Part shown: in pieces, positions 1 through 5,963 of the stretch
Position numbering within the stretch: the first letter of the stretch is position 1
Layout: each line of letters starts with the position of its first letter
Source of the DNA: DASZMJ01 sp035551935
Lineage (GTDB): Bacteria > Planctomycetota > Planctomycetia > Isosphaerales > Isosphaeraceae
Assembly (NCBI GenBank): GCA_035551935.1
Contig: DASZMJ010000137.1
Location: 1 to 24,314 of the forward strand
Direction of reading: 5' to 3'
Length of the DNA stretch: 24,314 bases
The notes under the pieces: generated by a model
Database searches by the model: none
Told to the model about the DNA's origin: nothing
What the model saw: the letters and a program-made list of their open reading frames with translations, nothing else
Program-made: the position numbers and the translations under genes

Positions 1-41
1 GAGGGATCGGTCCGCACGGCAGGCCCTTCGAACGGATCGGC

Positions 42-890
42 TCAGGCGCCGACGGCGGCCATCAGGACGAGGCCGGCGAGCAGGGCGACCGAGAGCTTGA
101 CGCGGTCGTGGGCGTGGAACTGGAGCTCGGGGAGCAGGTCGCTCAGGGCGATGCAGAGGAAGGTGCCGGCCGAGAAGGCCAGGGCCGCGGCGGAGGTGTG
201 GCCGGCCTCGGCGGGGCCGAGCCGGCCGAGGCCGAGGGCATAGAGGGCCACGCCGGCGGGGATCATCAAGGCGAAGCCGAGGTTGACCAGGTGCGCCCGG
301 GTCCGGGAGACGCCGGCGCGGAGCATGAGGCTGACGATCGTCAGGGCGTCGGCGGGCTTGTGGACGATCGTGGCGACGACGACGCCCCAGGCCGTCGCGT
401 CGGGCCCGCCGCGGCGGTCGGCGACGGCCCAGGCGCTGGCCAGGGCGATGCCGCCGACCAGCGAGTGCGCCGCCAGGCCGAAGGCCGCCGCGCCCCAGTG
501 CAGCGACGCCCCCTTCGCCGCCCTCCCGCCCCCCCCCGGCGCGCCCGGCGTGACCAGGCCCGCGGCGTGCCCGTGCCCTTCGTCATGTTCGTGCGGGTGG
601 GGAGGGCAGGGGTCGGCGGGGGCCTCGTGGTGGTGGAAGGCGAAGAACCGCTCGAGGAAGAACAGCGCCAGCAGGCCCGCCGCCGCCCATCGCAAGGTGC
701 CGGCCGACCCCGCGGCGACGGCCTCGGGCAGCATGTGGAAGAACGCGGCACCGAGCATCGTGCCGGCGGCGAAGCTGAGGTAGACCTGCAACCGCGTGTG
801 GGTCAGCAAGGTCGCCAGGGGCAGGGCGCCGCCCAGGAGGCTCGCCCCGACGATCGCCGCGCAGCAGGTGGCGAGCAAGGCCGGGCTCAC
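42..890 (-). CDS. ZIP-family divalent metal transporter
   Basis: Inner-membrane permease of the ZIP (zinc/iron) family, expected to import Zn2+ or a related divalent metal. The 282-residue product is almost wholly hydrophobic with about eight membrane segments. A long His-rich cytoplasmic loop lies between segments 3 and 4 (residues about 86-110, HHH followed by alternating His/Asp/Glu). Segment 4 carries His142-Ser and segment 5 His177-Lys-Pro, the positions of the ZIP metal-binding HSxxxG and HKxPE signatures; here the second reads HKPADA, so the usual Glu is replaced. I chose the GTG at 890 because a GGGGAG lies 11 nt upstream and the protein then enters segment 1 at once. An in-frame ATG at 974 would add 28 residues, but these are encoded by an AT-rich stretch that looks like promoter DNA. 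It diverges from the dehydratase gene. Metal specificity cannot be read. Confidence 0.85.
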   Translation of the reverse strand: MSPALLATCCAAIVGASLLGGALPLATLLTHTRLQVYLSFAAGTMLGAAFFHMLPEAVAAGSAGTLRWAAAGLLALFFLERFFAFHHHEAPADPCPPHPHEHDEGHGHAAGLVTPGAPGGGGRAAKGASLHWGAAAFGLAAHSLVGGIALASAWAVADRRGGPDATAWGVVVATIVHKPADALTIVSLMLRAGVSRTRAHLVNLGFALMIPAGVALYALGLGRLGPAEAGHTSAAALAFSAGTFLCIALSDLLPELQFHAHDRVKLSVALLAGLVLMAAVGA

Positions 891-951
891 GGCGACGTCG
901 GCTCCCCGGCCGGCGCCGTTCGCGGGGGCTTGTGTCCCCGGCCGGCGCGGG

Positions 952-960
952 AAATAATAA
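952..960. promoter_or_regulatory. AT-rich island in the divergent spacer
   Basis: In the 138-bp divergent spacer the only AT-rich stretch is AAATAATAA. It reads TATTAT on the minus strand and TAATAA on the plus strand, both possible -10 elements. No good -35 box is found at 17 nt on either strand. It is listed because it bears on the start choice of the transporter gene. Confidence 0.25.
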
Positions 961-1028
961 GAGTCGGACGCCATCGCGACGGGAGAACGACGCGGCGGCC
1001 GGACCGACCGGCCGCCGGGGGAGCCCAC

Positions 1029-1316
1029 ATGGCCAAACTCAGCGAGCCCGAGATCCAGGTCCAGATGCCGTCGGCCAAGGGCTGGGACCGCCTCGGCGAC
1101 ATGCTGATCCGGACCTGGCAGTTCCCGTCGGCCCGCCGCGCCCTGGAGTTCGTCAATCAGGTGGCGACCCTGGCCGAGCGGTTCGACCACCACCCCGACA
1201 TCATCCTCAGCTACCGGACCGTCCGCGTCGAGCTCTCGACCCACGTCGAGGGGGGCCTGACCCCCCGCGACTTCGAGATGGCGACCGAGCTGAACAACCT
1301 GCCCACCGACCGCTGA
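1029..1316 (+). CDS. phhB: Pterin-4a-carbinolamine dehydratase (4a-hydroxytetrahydrobiopterin dehydratase)
   Basis: A 95-residue protein, the normal length for this family. The enzyme dehydrates 4a-hydroxytetrahydropterin to quinonoid dihydropterin, recycling the cofactor of aromatic amino acid hydroxylases; in organisms without such hydroxylases it is thought to serve molybdopterin or other pterin chemistry. The family signature is present: FDHHPD (residues 55-60) with the paired histidines and Pro, then a Tyr, a His in STHVEGG, and a final Asp in TPRDF. An RBS, GGGGGAG, stands 5 nt before the ATG. No hydroxylase gene is in the window, so the physiological substrate is open. It converges tightly (19 bp) on the small basic protein gene. 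Confidence 0.9.
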   Translation: MAKLSEPEIQVQMPSAKGWDRLGDMLIRTWQFPSARRALEFVNQVATLAERFDHHPDIILSYRTVRVELSTHVEGGLTPRDFEMATELNNLPTDR

Positions 1317-1317
1317 G

Positions 1318-1335
1318 GCCCGGGCCCGACCGGGC
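1318..1335. terminator. Short GC hairpin between convergent stops
   Basis: GCCCGG, six-base loop, CCGGGC: a perfect 6-bp stem filling almost the whole 19-bp gap between two convergent stop codons. There is no U-tract on either side, so its role as a bidirectional terminator is inferred from position. Confidence 0.4.
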
Positions 1336-1536
1336 TCAACTCGCCCCGTTCGGCCGCTTCGGGCCCGACTGGCCCGGCGCCAGGCGGCGGTACTTCGTCT
1401 TGGGGAGGTTGTAGACGCCGACGTTGGGCGTCCAGCGCTCGTCTTCCTGCAAGACCGCCAGCCGCTCGGCCCTCGTCAGCACGTTCCGGGCCCGCGCCAG
1501 CCCGGCCCCCTTCTTCAGGCTCTTGTCCATCGACAT
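1336..1536 (-). CDS. Small basic protein (Planctomycetes/Verrucomicrobia/Chlamydiae family)
   Basis: A 66-residue, strongly basic protein. It fits my memory of the 'small basic protein' family (TIGR04137) of Planctomycetes, Verrucomicrobia and Chlamydiae: N-terminal MSMDKSLKKGAGLARARNV, then LTRAERL, a central W, and YNLPKTKYRRL near the end. The function is unknown; the charge suggests nucleic acid or ribosome association, which is inference. The ATG at 1536 is preceded by GAGGG at 9 nt; a second ATG two codons later is possible. Family members are usually near 60 residues, so the last 12 residues after RRLAPG may be a local extension. It converges on the dehydratase gene with 19 bp between. 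Confidence 0.8.
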   Translation of the reverse strand: MSMDKSLKKGAGLARARNVLTRAERLAVLQEDERWTPNVGVYNLPKTKYRRLAPGQSGPKRPNGAS

Positions 1537-1631
1537 CGCCGCGCACCCTCAATCGTCTCGAAAAGGCCCCGCTCGTCCTCGGCCGAAACGACGATGCTAC
1601 CGGACCACCGCCCGGCTTGCAACCCATTCAT

Positions 1632-1651
1632 CCCGCCGTGTCAACGGCGGG
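1632..1651. other. Perfect 8-bp hairpin in divergent spacer
   Basis: CCCGCCGT-GTCA-ACGGCGGG is a perfect inverted repeat with a four-base loop, in the 279-bp spacer between the divergent small basic protein and the Ala/Pro-rich protein. There is no T-run beside it. It may be an operator or a leader hairpin for either gene. The rest of the spacer (1537-1815) shows no other clear element. Confidence 0.35.
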
Positions 1652-1815
1652 GACTTGGAAAGGGGGGGCAAAGACGTGGTAAACTTGCCCGAGTTCCGCG
1701 CCGCGGGCCCCCGGCCGCGCGGCGCACGGTCCGGGCGGGCCGAGACGGAGCCGATCCCCGCGATCGATCGACGGGAGGGAGCCCTTCCCTTTTTGGCTTG
1801 GACCGAGGCTCGATC

Positions 1816-2670
1816 ATGAAGCCGACCGCAGACATCCTCCGCCGTCCCCGGACGCTCGCCCTGGCGCTGGGCGTCGCCCTGGCGACGGCCCTGCCCGCCG
1901 CGGCGGGCGGCCACGGCAAGGGGCAGGCCGTCTATCTCGCCCCGGTCGCCGCCTACGCCCCCGCCGCCGTCTCTTATGCCCCGGTCGCCGCCTATGCGCC
2001 GGTGGCGATGTCCCCGGTGAGGGTCAAGCCGCTCCGCCACGCGCAACTCTACGCGGCCTATGCCCCGGCGACTTACGCCGCGGCCCCCGCGGCCTCCTAC
2101 GCCCCGGCGACGTATGCCCCGGCGACGTATGCCCCGGCCTACTACATGGTGCCCGCGACGACCGCCGCCCCCGCGACCGCCCCGGCCCCCGCGGCGGCCC
2201 CGGCGCCGACGACGTACTACCAGTGGAAGCTCGTGCCCGTCACGGCCCCCGCCGCGACCGGGGCGGGTGCGTCGCCGCAGGCCGCGGGCGCGGCGCCGCC
2301 GACGGGCCAGGCCATCACCGACGCCGGCGCGCGGCAGAAGATCATGGACGTGATGAAGGACCGGCTCGCGGCCCAGCCGACGGCCACCGCCGAGGACCTG
2401 GCCAGCGACGGCCGCGTCGTCTACGCCCGCGACGTCGCCAACAAGGACGTCACGGCCCTGACCGACGCCGAGAAGGCCGACATCCTCGCCCTGGCGAACT
2501 ACGTCAAGTCCTCCGCCGACGGCACGGCCCAGGCCCAGGCCCAGGGCTCGACCACCCCGACCACCACGGCCCAGCCCGCCCAGGCCCAGGCGGTGCTGGC
2601 CCCGGCGTACGCGCCGGTGCAACTCTTCCTGCCCGTGAAGGCGAAACACGGGCTCTTCCACCACAATTAG
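1816..2670 (+). CDS. Secreted Ala/Pro/Tyr-rich protein of unknown function
   Basis: 284 residues. A Sec signal peptide is clear: basic start (MKPTADILRRPR), a hydrophobic core rich in Leu/Ala, and a likely cut after PAAAG near residue 31. Residues about 38-150 are low complexity with repeated YAP, YAPAT and YAPV units and long Ala-Pro runs. Residues about 172-240 form a more ordered part (GARQKIMDVMKDRLAA... LTDAEKADILALANYVK), helical and charged. The tail is again low complexity (AQAQ, TTTP), ending in basic LFHHN. The pattern resembles cell-surface or periplasmic linker proteins of planctomycetes; I know no named family. The ATG at 1816 gives the signal peptide and has GAGG 7 nt before it; longer in-frame starts would precede the signal peptide with charged, non-secretory sequence. 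Confidence 0.75.
   Translation: MKPTADILRRPRTLALALGVALATALPAAAGGHGKGQAVYLAPVAAYAPAAVSYAPVAAYAPVAMSPVRVKPLRHAQLYAAYAPATYAAAPAASYAPATYAPATYAPAYYMVPATTAAPATAPAPAAAPAPTTYYQWKLVPVTAPAATGAGASPQAAGAAPPTGQAITDAGARQKIMDVMKDRLAAQPTATAEDLASDGRVVYARDVANKDVTALTDAEKADILALANYVKSSADGTAQAQAQGSTTPTTTAQPAQAQAVLAPAYAPVQLFLPVKAKHGLFHHN
2101..2138 (+). repeat. 15-bp tandem repeat inside the Ala/Pro-rich gene
   Basis: Two perfect copies of GCCCCGGCGACGTAT and a partial third, encoding the repeated APATY/APAYY units. The period is five codons, so length changes stay in frame. Looser variants of the unit occur from about 2058 on. Confidence 0.8.
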
Positions 2671-2690
2671 CGCGGTCCCCGTGTCGCCGA

Positions 2691-2720
2691 GTCGGGCGGG
2701 CGACGTCCTCCCCGCCCGAC
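2691..2720. terminator. 10-bp GC hairpin between convergent genes
   Basis: GTCGGGCGGG, a ten-base loop, then CCCGCCCGAC: a perfect 10-bp stem in the 68-bp gap between the stop at 2670 and the convergent stop at 2739. No T-run follows on either strand. A bidirectional terminator role is inferred from place and strength. Confidence 0.5.
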
Positions 2721-2738
2721 GAGGCCGGGCCGCCGGCC

Positions 2739-3500
2739 TCAAACGACGGCACCCGCGGCGAGCCCCTGCCGATCGAGCACGAGGATCGACCGGCGGCGGA
2801 CCCGGATGAGGCCCTCGGATTGGAGCCTCCCCAGGACGATGGTGACGGTCTCGCGGGTCGAGCCCACGAGGCCCGCGAGGTCCTGGTGCGACAGGGGAGC
2901 CCGATCGACCAGGATCGGCCGTCGCGACGGCCGTGGGCCTCGAGCAGCTCGAGGAGGACCCCCGCGACGCGCCGCGCGCGGCGGGCCTTGCGGTTGTCGG
3001 CCAGGGCGGCCCTCGAGCAGCTCGAGGAGGACCCCCGCGACGCGCCGTCGATTGCTCCGGAACATGAGGTTCCGCAGGCGCGACTCGGCGCGCAGCCGGC
3101 GCAGGCCGAGGAGCCGGCCGACCTGCAAGGCCAGGCCGGGGACCTGCTCGGCGAGCCGGGCGGGTTCCTCGCGGGCGAGGGCCAGGGCCCTGGTGGCGAC
3201 GGTCGCCTCGGCGAACTCGGTGCGGGGCCCGTCGTCGACGAGGGCAAGTTCGCCGAAGACCTCGCCCTCCCCGAGGAACGCGAGGATCAGCTCCTTGCCC
3301 TCGGGCGTGATCGACTTGATCTTGACCCGCCCGTCGGCGACCACCCAGGCGCCGGGGGCGGGGTCGCCGGGCAGGTCAATCAGCTCGCCCTTGCGGAAGG
3401 CCCGGAGCGTGGCCCGCCGCCCGACGGCCGCGAGCTGCTCGGGCGTGAGTCGACGGAAGAGGCTGCATTGCCTCAGGGAATCGGCCTCGGAATCGTCCAT
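2739..3500 (-). CDS. Crp/Fnr-family transcription regulator with expanded linker
   Basis: 253 residues from the ATG at 3500. Residues 10-125 form a cyclic-nucleotide-binding-like beta roll: SLFRRLTPEQL at the start, then GEVFGELALV with a following PRT at 92-94 where Crp has its phosphate-binding GEL...RS. Residues 125-160 are the dimer helix, and 204-227 the winged helix-turn-helix (LSHQDLAGLVGSTRETV), with the family's typical RETV recognition helix. There is no Cys cluster for an Fnr iron-sulfur centre. Residues about 164-195, between dimer helix and HTH, are an unusual Arg/Pro/Gly-rich stretch produced by a duplicated DNA segment read in another frame. The frame stays open upstream to 3683, but the 3500 start begins as typical family members do; ATG at 3530 is an alternative. 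No strong SD precedes either. The ligand is unknown. Confidence 0.8.
   Translation of the reverse strand: MDDSEADSLRQCSLFRRLTPEQLAAVGRRATLRAFRKGELIDLPGDPAPGAWVVADGRVKIKSITPEGKELILAFLGEGEVFGELALVDDGPRTEFAEATVATRALALAREEPARLAEQVPGLALQVGRLLGLRRLRAESRLRNLMFRSNRRRVAGVLLELLEGRPGRQPQGPPRAARRGGPPRAARGPRPSRRPILVDRAPLSHQDLAGLVGSTRETVTIVLGRLQSEGLIRVRRRSILVLDRQGLAAGAVV
2938..3047. repeat. Direct repeat, 37 bp at 73-bp offset, inside the regulator gene
   Basis: Positions 2938-2974 and 3011-3047 are identical over 37 bp. The 73-bp offset is not a multiple of three, so the two copies are read in different frames: the upstream copy gives RRVAGVLLELLE in the working frame, the second gives an Arg/Pro-rich run, and the helix sequence reappears only in another frame. 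It is probably a tandem duplication with a compensating small indel. Confidence 0.85.
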
Positions 3501-3880
3501 GATGCAGATCGCTTCGCCCCCCGGCGTCATCTCGGCCGCGACCCGCGGGTGGCCGGGACACCCGCGATCGTCCCGGCGGCGAAGCTGCGCGAGGCGGGTC
3601 ACGGCGGTCGGGATCGTGCCCCGGCCTCGATCCGCACGGCCCCCGATCGGGCCCGGGCGACGCGGCGATGAGAACGAGCCCATCGGGCCATCCTCCCGGA
3701 ATTGCTGCCGGTTTTCGGCCGGGATTCCAACTTAAGGGGATAGCGGCTCCTCGCGGGAGGGGCATCGTGTGCGCGGACGACGGCGACGGGTGAACGAGAC
3801 GGGCCTCATGTCCCCCCGAAACGATCCACAGGCCGACTCGATCGCCCCTCGGACCCGCCTCGCGGCCGGCCGGGGGCCGG
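3501..3880. other. Upstream region of the regulator, no gene seen
   Basis: The frame of the regulator continues open to 3683, but its translation is Arg/Gly/Pro-rich and unlike a conserved domain. Around 3729-3741 there is a small AT-richer patch with CTTAAG, the likeliest place for promoter elements. I see no RNA gene, no convincing terminator and no small gene with an RBS. Confidence 0.4.
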
Positions 3881-4502
3881 CGCGGAACGAACCGACGGAT
3901 CGGTTTGGTTCACTTCGGCGAGGGGCCGGGGAAAGCGAGGGAGAGGTCGGCGCGGCGCGAAACGAAGCCACTTCGGCCGGCGTCGCGGCGCAAAACGAAC
4001 CCACTTCGGCCCCCGGTCCCACGCGCGCCGAACGAACCCAGCGGGCCGGCGCGGGACGGACCGAAGGGGCCCCGGCCCCCGGCCCAAGAGCCCCGGCCCC
4101 TCGCCGTTCGGAACGAACCGAACGGGGCCTTGGGAAGGCTGGGGCGGCCGTGTGGGCAAGACGCCGCGATTCGGAACGAACCGAACGGCGCGCTGGGGGA
4201 TGTGGGCAGGCTCTGCCGAGGGATCGAGGCGGCGCGGAACGAACCGAAGGAGCGGCGTCCGGCGCCGAAAACGAACCCAAGACGGGGACGTGCGCGGAGA
4301 AAACGAACCCAATCTCGGGCCCCGCGCCGTCGAAACAAACCCACTTCGGGGGCCCGGGCGCCAAAACGAACCCAAACTTGGAGATATTGGGGCATCTGGA
4401 AGGAAAATGGGGGTTGGATCGAGGGGGTTGGGTGTTGGCAGGCCGCGGCGCGGAACGAACCCACTTCGGACCCAGACCCCGGCGCGCCGAACGAACCCAC
4501 CG
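3881..4502. repeat. Array of about 14 degenerate AACGAACCCA-centred repeats, phased near 32 nt
   Basis: The core AACGAACC (variants AACGAAGC, AACAAACC, GACGGACC) starts at 3886, 3961, 3994, 4031, 4055, 4112, 4175, 4238, 4270, 4302, 4334, 4365, 4454 and 4490. The fullest units read about CCGAACGAACCCACTTCGG, usually after a GCGC step; CCGAA and TTCGG can pair. Spacings from 4112 on are 63, 63, 32, 32, 32, 31, 89 and 36 nt, close to multiples of 32. Because 32 is not a multiple of three, the same peptide words (NEP, TNP, ERTH) appear in different frames, which argues against coding. Two units (about 4107-4122 and 4171-4186) are themselves hairpins with an AACGAA loop. The 4380-4440 gap is G-rich and AT-richer. 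There is no gene here with an RBS. Confidence 0.8.
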
Positions 4503-4587
4503 GCCACTTTCGTTCACGATCGCCGGCCCGCGGGGACGGCAAAGATTCGGCCCGTGTCCGTTGCGGAGCGAGGCGGGAACGATTACG

Positions 4588-4632
4588 ATGAATTCTTACG
4601 GAGACGGCCGGACCGGGGGAGGGCCGCGATGA
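4588..4632 (+). other. Possible 14-codon upstream ORF overlapping the aminopeptidase start
   Basis: ATG at 4588 opens a 14-codon frame whose TGA (4630-4632) overlaps the ATG of the aminopeptidase gene as ATGA, the arrangement expected for translational coupling. Its own SD is poor, so translation is uncertain. The downstream gene's GGGGGAGGG (4615-4623) lies inside this frame. Confidence 0.2.
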
Positions 4633-5735
4633 CGGGCGAGCGGATCGGGCGTTGGGCGGGCCTCCTGGTGGATTACTGCCTGGGGGTCAAGGCGGGCGAG
4701 ACGGTCGTGGTGGCCTCGGAGGTCGGGGCGCGGCCGCTGGTGGAGGCGTGCGCGAAGGAGATCATCCTCCGGGGGGCGCACCCGCTGGTCCGCCTGGAGT
4801 TGCCGGGCCTGGCGGAGTTCTTCCTCGAGCACGCGACCGACGCCCAGCTCGCGCACCTGCCGGCCGTGCCGCTGTTCGAGGCCGAGTCGGCCGACGCGCG
4901 GATCCGGATCGCGGCCGAGTCGGACACCCGGTCGATGAGCCGGATCGACCCGAGGCGCCAGGCCGCGGTCGACCGCGCCCGCGACCCGATCCGAAAGGCC
5001 GCCGGCCGCAGGCGCTGGGTCTTGACGCAATTCCCGACGCCGGCGTATGCGGACGACGCGAAGATGGCCCTCGACGACTACGAAGCCTACGTCGCCTCGG
5101 CGATGTTCCTCGACCGCGACGACCCGGTCGAAGCGTGGAAGGAGCTGGGGAGGCGGCAGGCGGGGCTGGTCGAGTTCATGACGGGGGTGAAGACGGTCCG
5201 GATCGAGGGGGACGGCACCGACCTGACCCTCTCGGTGGCCGGGCGGACCTGGATCAACTCCGACGGCCGCCGCAACATGCCCTCGGGCGAGATCTTCACC
5301 GGCCCGGTCGAGGACAGCGCCCGGGGTCGCCTGCGTTGCAGCTTCCCCGTCTGCCGCGGCGGCCGCGAGGTCGCCGGCATCGCCCTGGAGTTCGATCGCG
5401 GGAAGGTCGTCGCCGCGCGGGCCGAGCACGGCGAGGAGTACCTGCGGTCGATGCTCGACCTCGACGCCGGCTCGAGCCGGCTCGGCGAGCTCGGCATCGG
5501 CCTGAACCCCGGCATCGACCGCTTCACCGGCAGCATCCTCTACGACGAGAAGATCGGCGGCACCGTCCACCTCGCGCTCGGCCAGAGCTACCCCGAGACC
5601 GGCGGCACCAACCCATCGGCCCTCCACTGGGACCTGATCGTCGACCTTCGCCGAGGCGGCAGGGTGACGGCGGACGGTCGGGTCGTCATGGCGGATGGGG
5701 CATGGGAGGAAGAGATTGTACGCAGACGTGTTTAA
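4629..5735 (+). CDS. M29-family metalloaminopeptidase (AmpS/PepS-like)
   Basis: A 368-residue cytoplasmic peptidase, the usual length for family M29 (thermophilic aminopeptidases such as AmpS and aminopeptidase T), which removes N-terminal residues from peptides using two metal ions. The family's metal ligands are recognisable: Glu221 in NMPSGEIFTGP, Glu287 in LGELGIGLNP, His314 in GGTVHLALG, and His333 and Asp335 in SALHWDLIVD. The N-terminal half (KAGETVVVASEVGARPLVEA and so on) is the usual Rossmann-like part. A strong SD, GGGGGAGGG, sits 5 nt before the ATG at 4629. Upstream in-frame sequence belongs to the repeat array and is not protein-like. The gene follows the array directly and is followed by nested inverted repeats, so it is probably monocistronic. 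Confidence 0.9.
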   Translation: MTGERIGRWAGLLVDYCLGVKAGETVVVASEVGARPLVEACAKEIILRGAHPLVRLELPGLAEFFLEHATDAQLAHLPAVPLFEAESADARIRIAAESDTRSMSRIDPRRQAAVDRARDPIRKAAGRRRWVLTQFPTPAYADDAKMALDDYEAYVASAMFLDRDDPVEAWKELGRRQAGLVEFMTGVKTVRIEGDGTDLTLSVAGRTWINSDGRRNMPSGEIFTGPVEDSARGRLRCSFPVCRGGREVAGIALEFDRGKVVAARAEHGEEYLRSMLDLDAGSSRLGELGIGLNPGIDRFTGSILYDEKIGGTVHLALGQSYPETGGTNPSALHWDLIVDLRRGGRVTADGRVVMADGAWEEEIVRRRV

Positions 5736-5750
5736 GCATGAAGAGAATGG

Positions 5751-5865
5751 ACCCTCACCCCGGCCCTCTCCCGGGGGAAGTGGGGGGAAGATGGACACCC
5801 TCTCCCCCAGGGAGAGGGTGTCGGAATCCCACCGTGTCCGCCGGGGAGAGGGCCGGGGTGAGGGT
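5751..5865. repeat. Nested inverted repeats of the CCCTCTCCC type
   Basis: Outer arms 5751-5772 and 5844-5865 are perfect 22-bp inverted copies (ACCCTCACCCCGG...). Inside them sits a second, perfect 13-bp hairpin, GACACCCTCTCCC-CCA-GGGAGAGGGTGTC (5794-5822). Similar CCCTCACCCCGGCCCTCTCCC elements are familiar from intergenic DNA of many high-GC bacteria. It starts 15 bp after the aminopeptidase stop, so it may end that transcript, although no T-run follows. Confidence 0.85.
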
Positions 5866-5900
5866 CGACCGGGAACGTTGCAGGCGAACCCTCGGCGTTT

Positions 5901-5946
5901 CCCCGTCGCTTCCTTCGTGTCCTTTGTGCCTCTGTGGTGAATCCCC
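5901..5946 (-). repeat. Solo arm of the TTCACC...GAGG intergenic repeat family
   Basis: Read on the minus strand it runs GGGGATTCACC, ACAGAGGCAC, AAAGGACAC, GAAGGAAGCGACG. The same phrase, with a 9-10 nt period, builds both arms of the inverted repeats at 7272-7391 and 11957-12064, but here no partner arm is present. It ends 17 bp before the next start codon, so it forms most of that gene's leader. Confidence 0.6.
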
Positions 5947-5963
5947 TTTCCCGGAGATCGCCC

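Noticed and set aside
891..1244. N-terminal extension of the ZIP transporter up to 1244
   Set aside because: It would overlap the dehydratase gene antisense and add hydrophilic sequence before the first membrane segment.
3501..3683. N-terminal extension of the Crp/Fnr regulator
   Set aside because: The extra 61 residues are Arg/Gly/Pro-rich and without conserved character; the family normally starts just before SLFRRLTPEQL.
4385..4440. G-quadruplex in the array
   Set aside because: Four G-runs of three or more exist, but one loop is about 16 nt long, so a stable three-tetrad structure is unlikely.
3881..4502. CRISPR array
   Set aside because: The units share only a 8-10 base core, differ by many substitutions, vary in spacing from 24 to 89 nt, and no cas gene is near.
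3732..4632. Protein-coding genes across the repeat array on either strand
   Set aside because: Several frames are open on both strands at once because stops are rare in this GC-rich DNA. The peptides are Arg/Pro repeats of the DNA unit that change frame from copy to copy, with no RBS.
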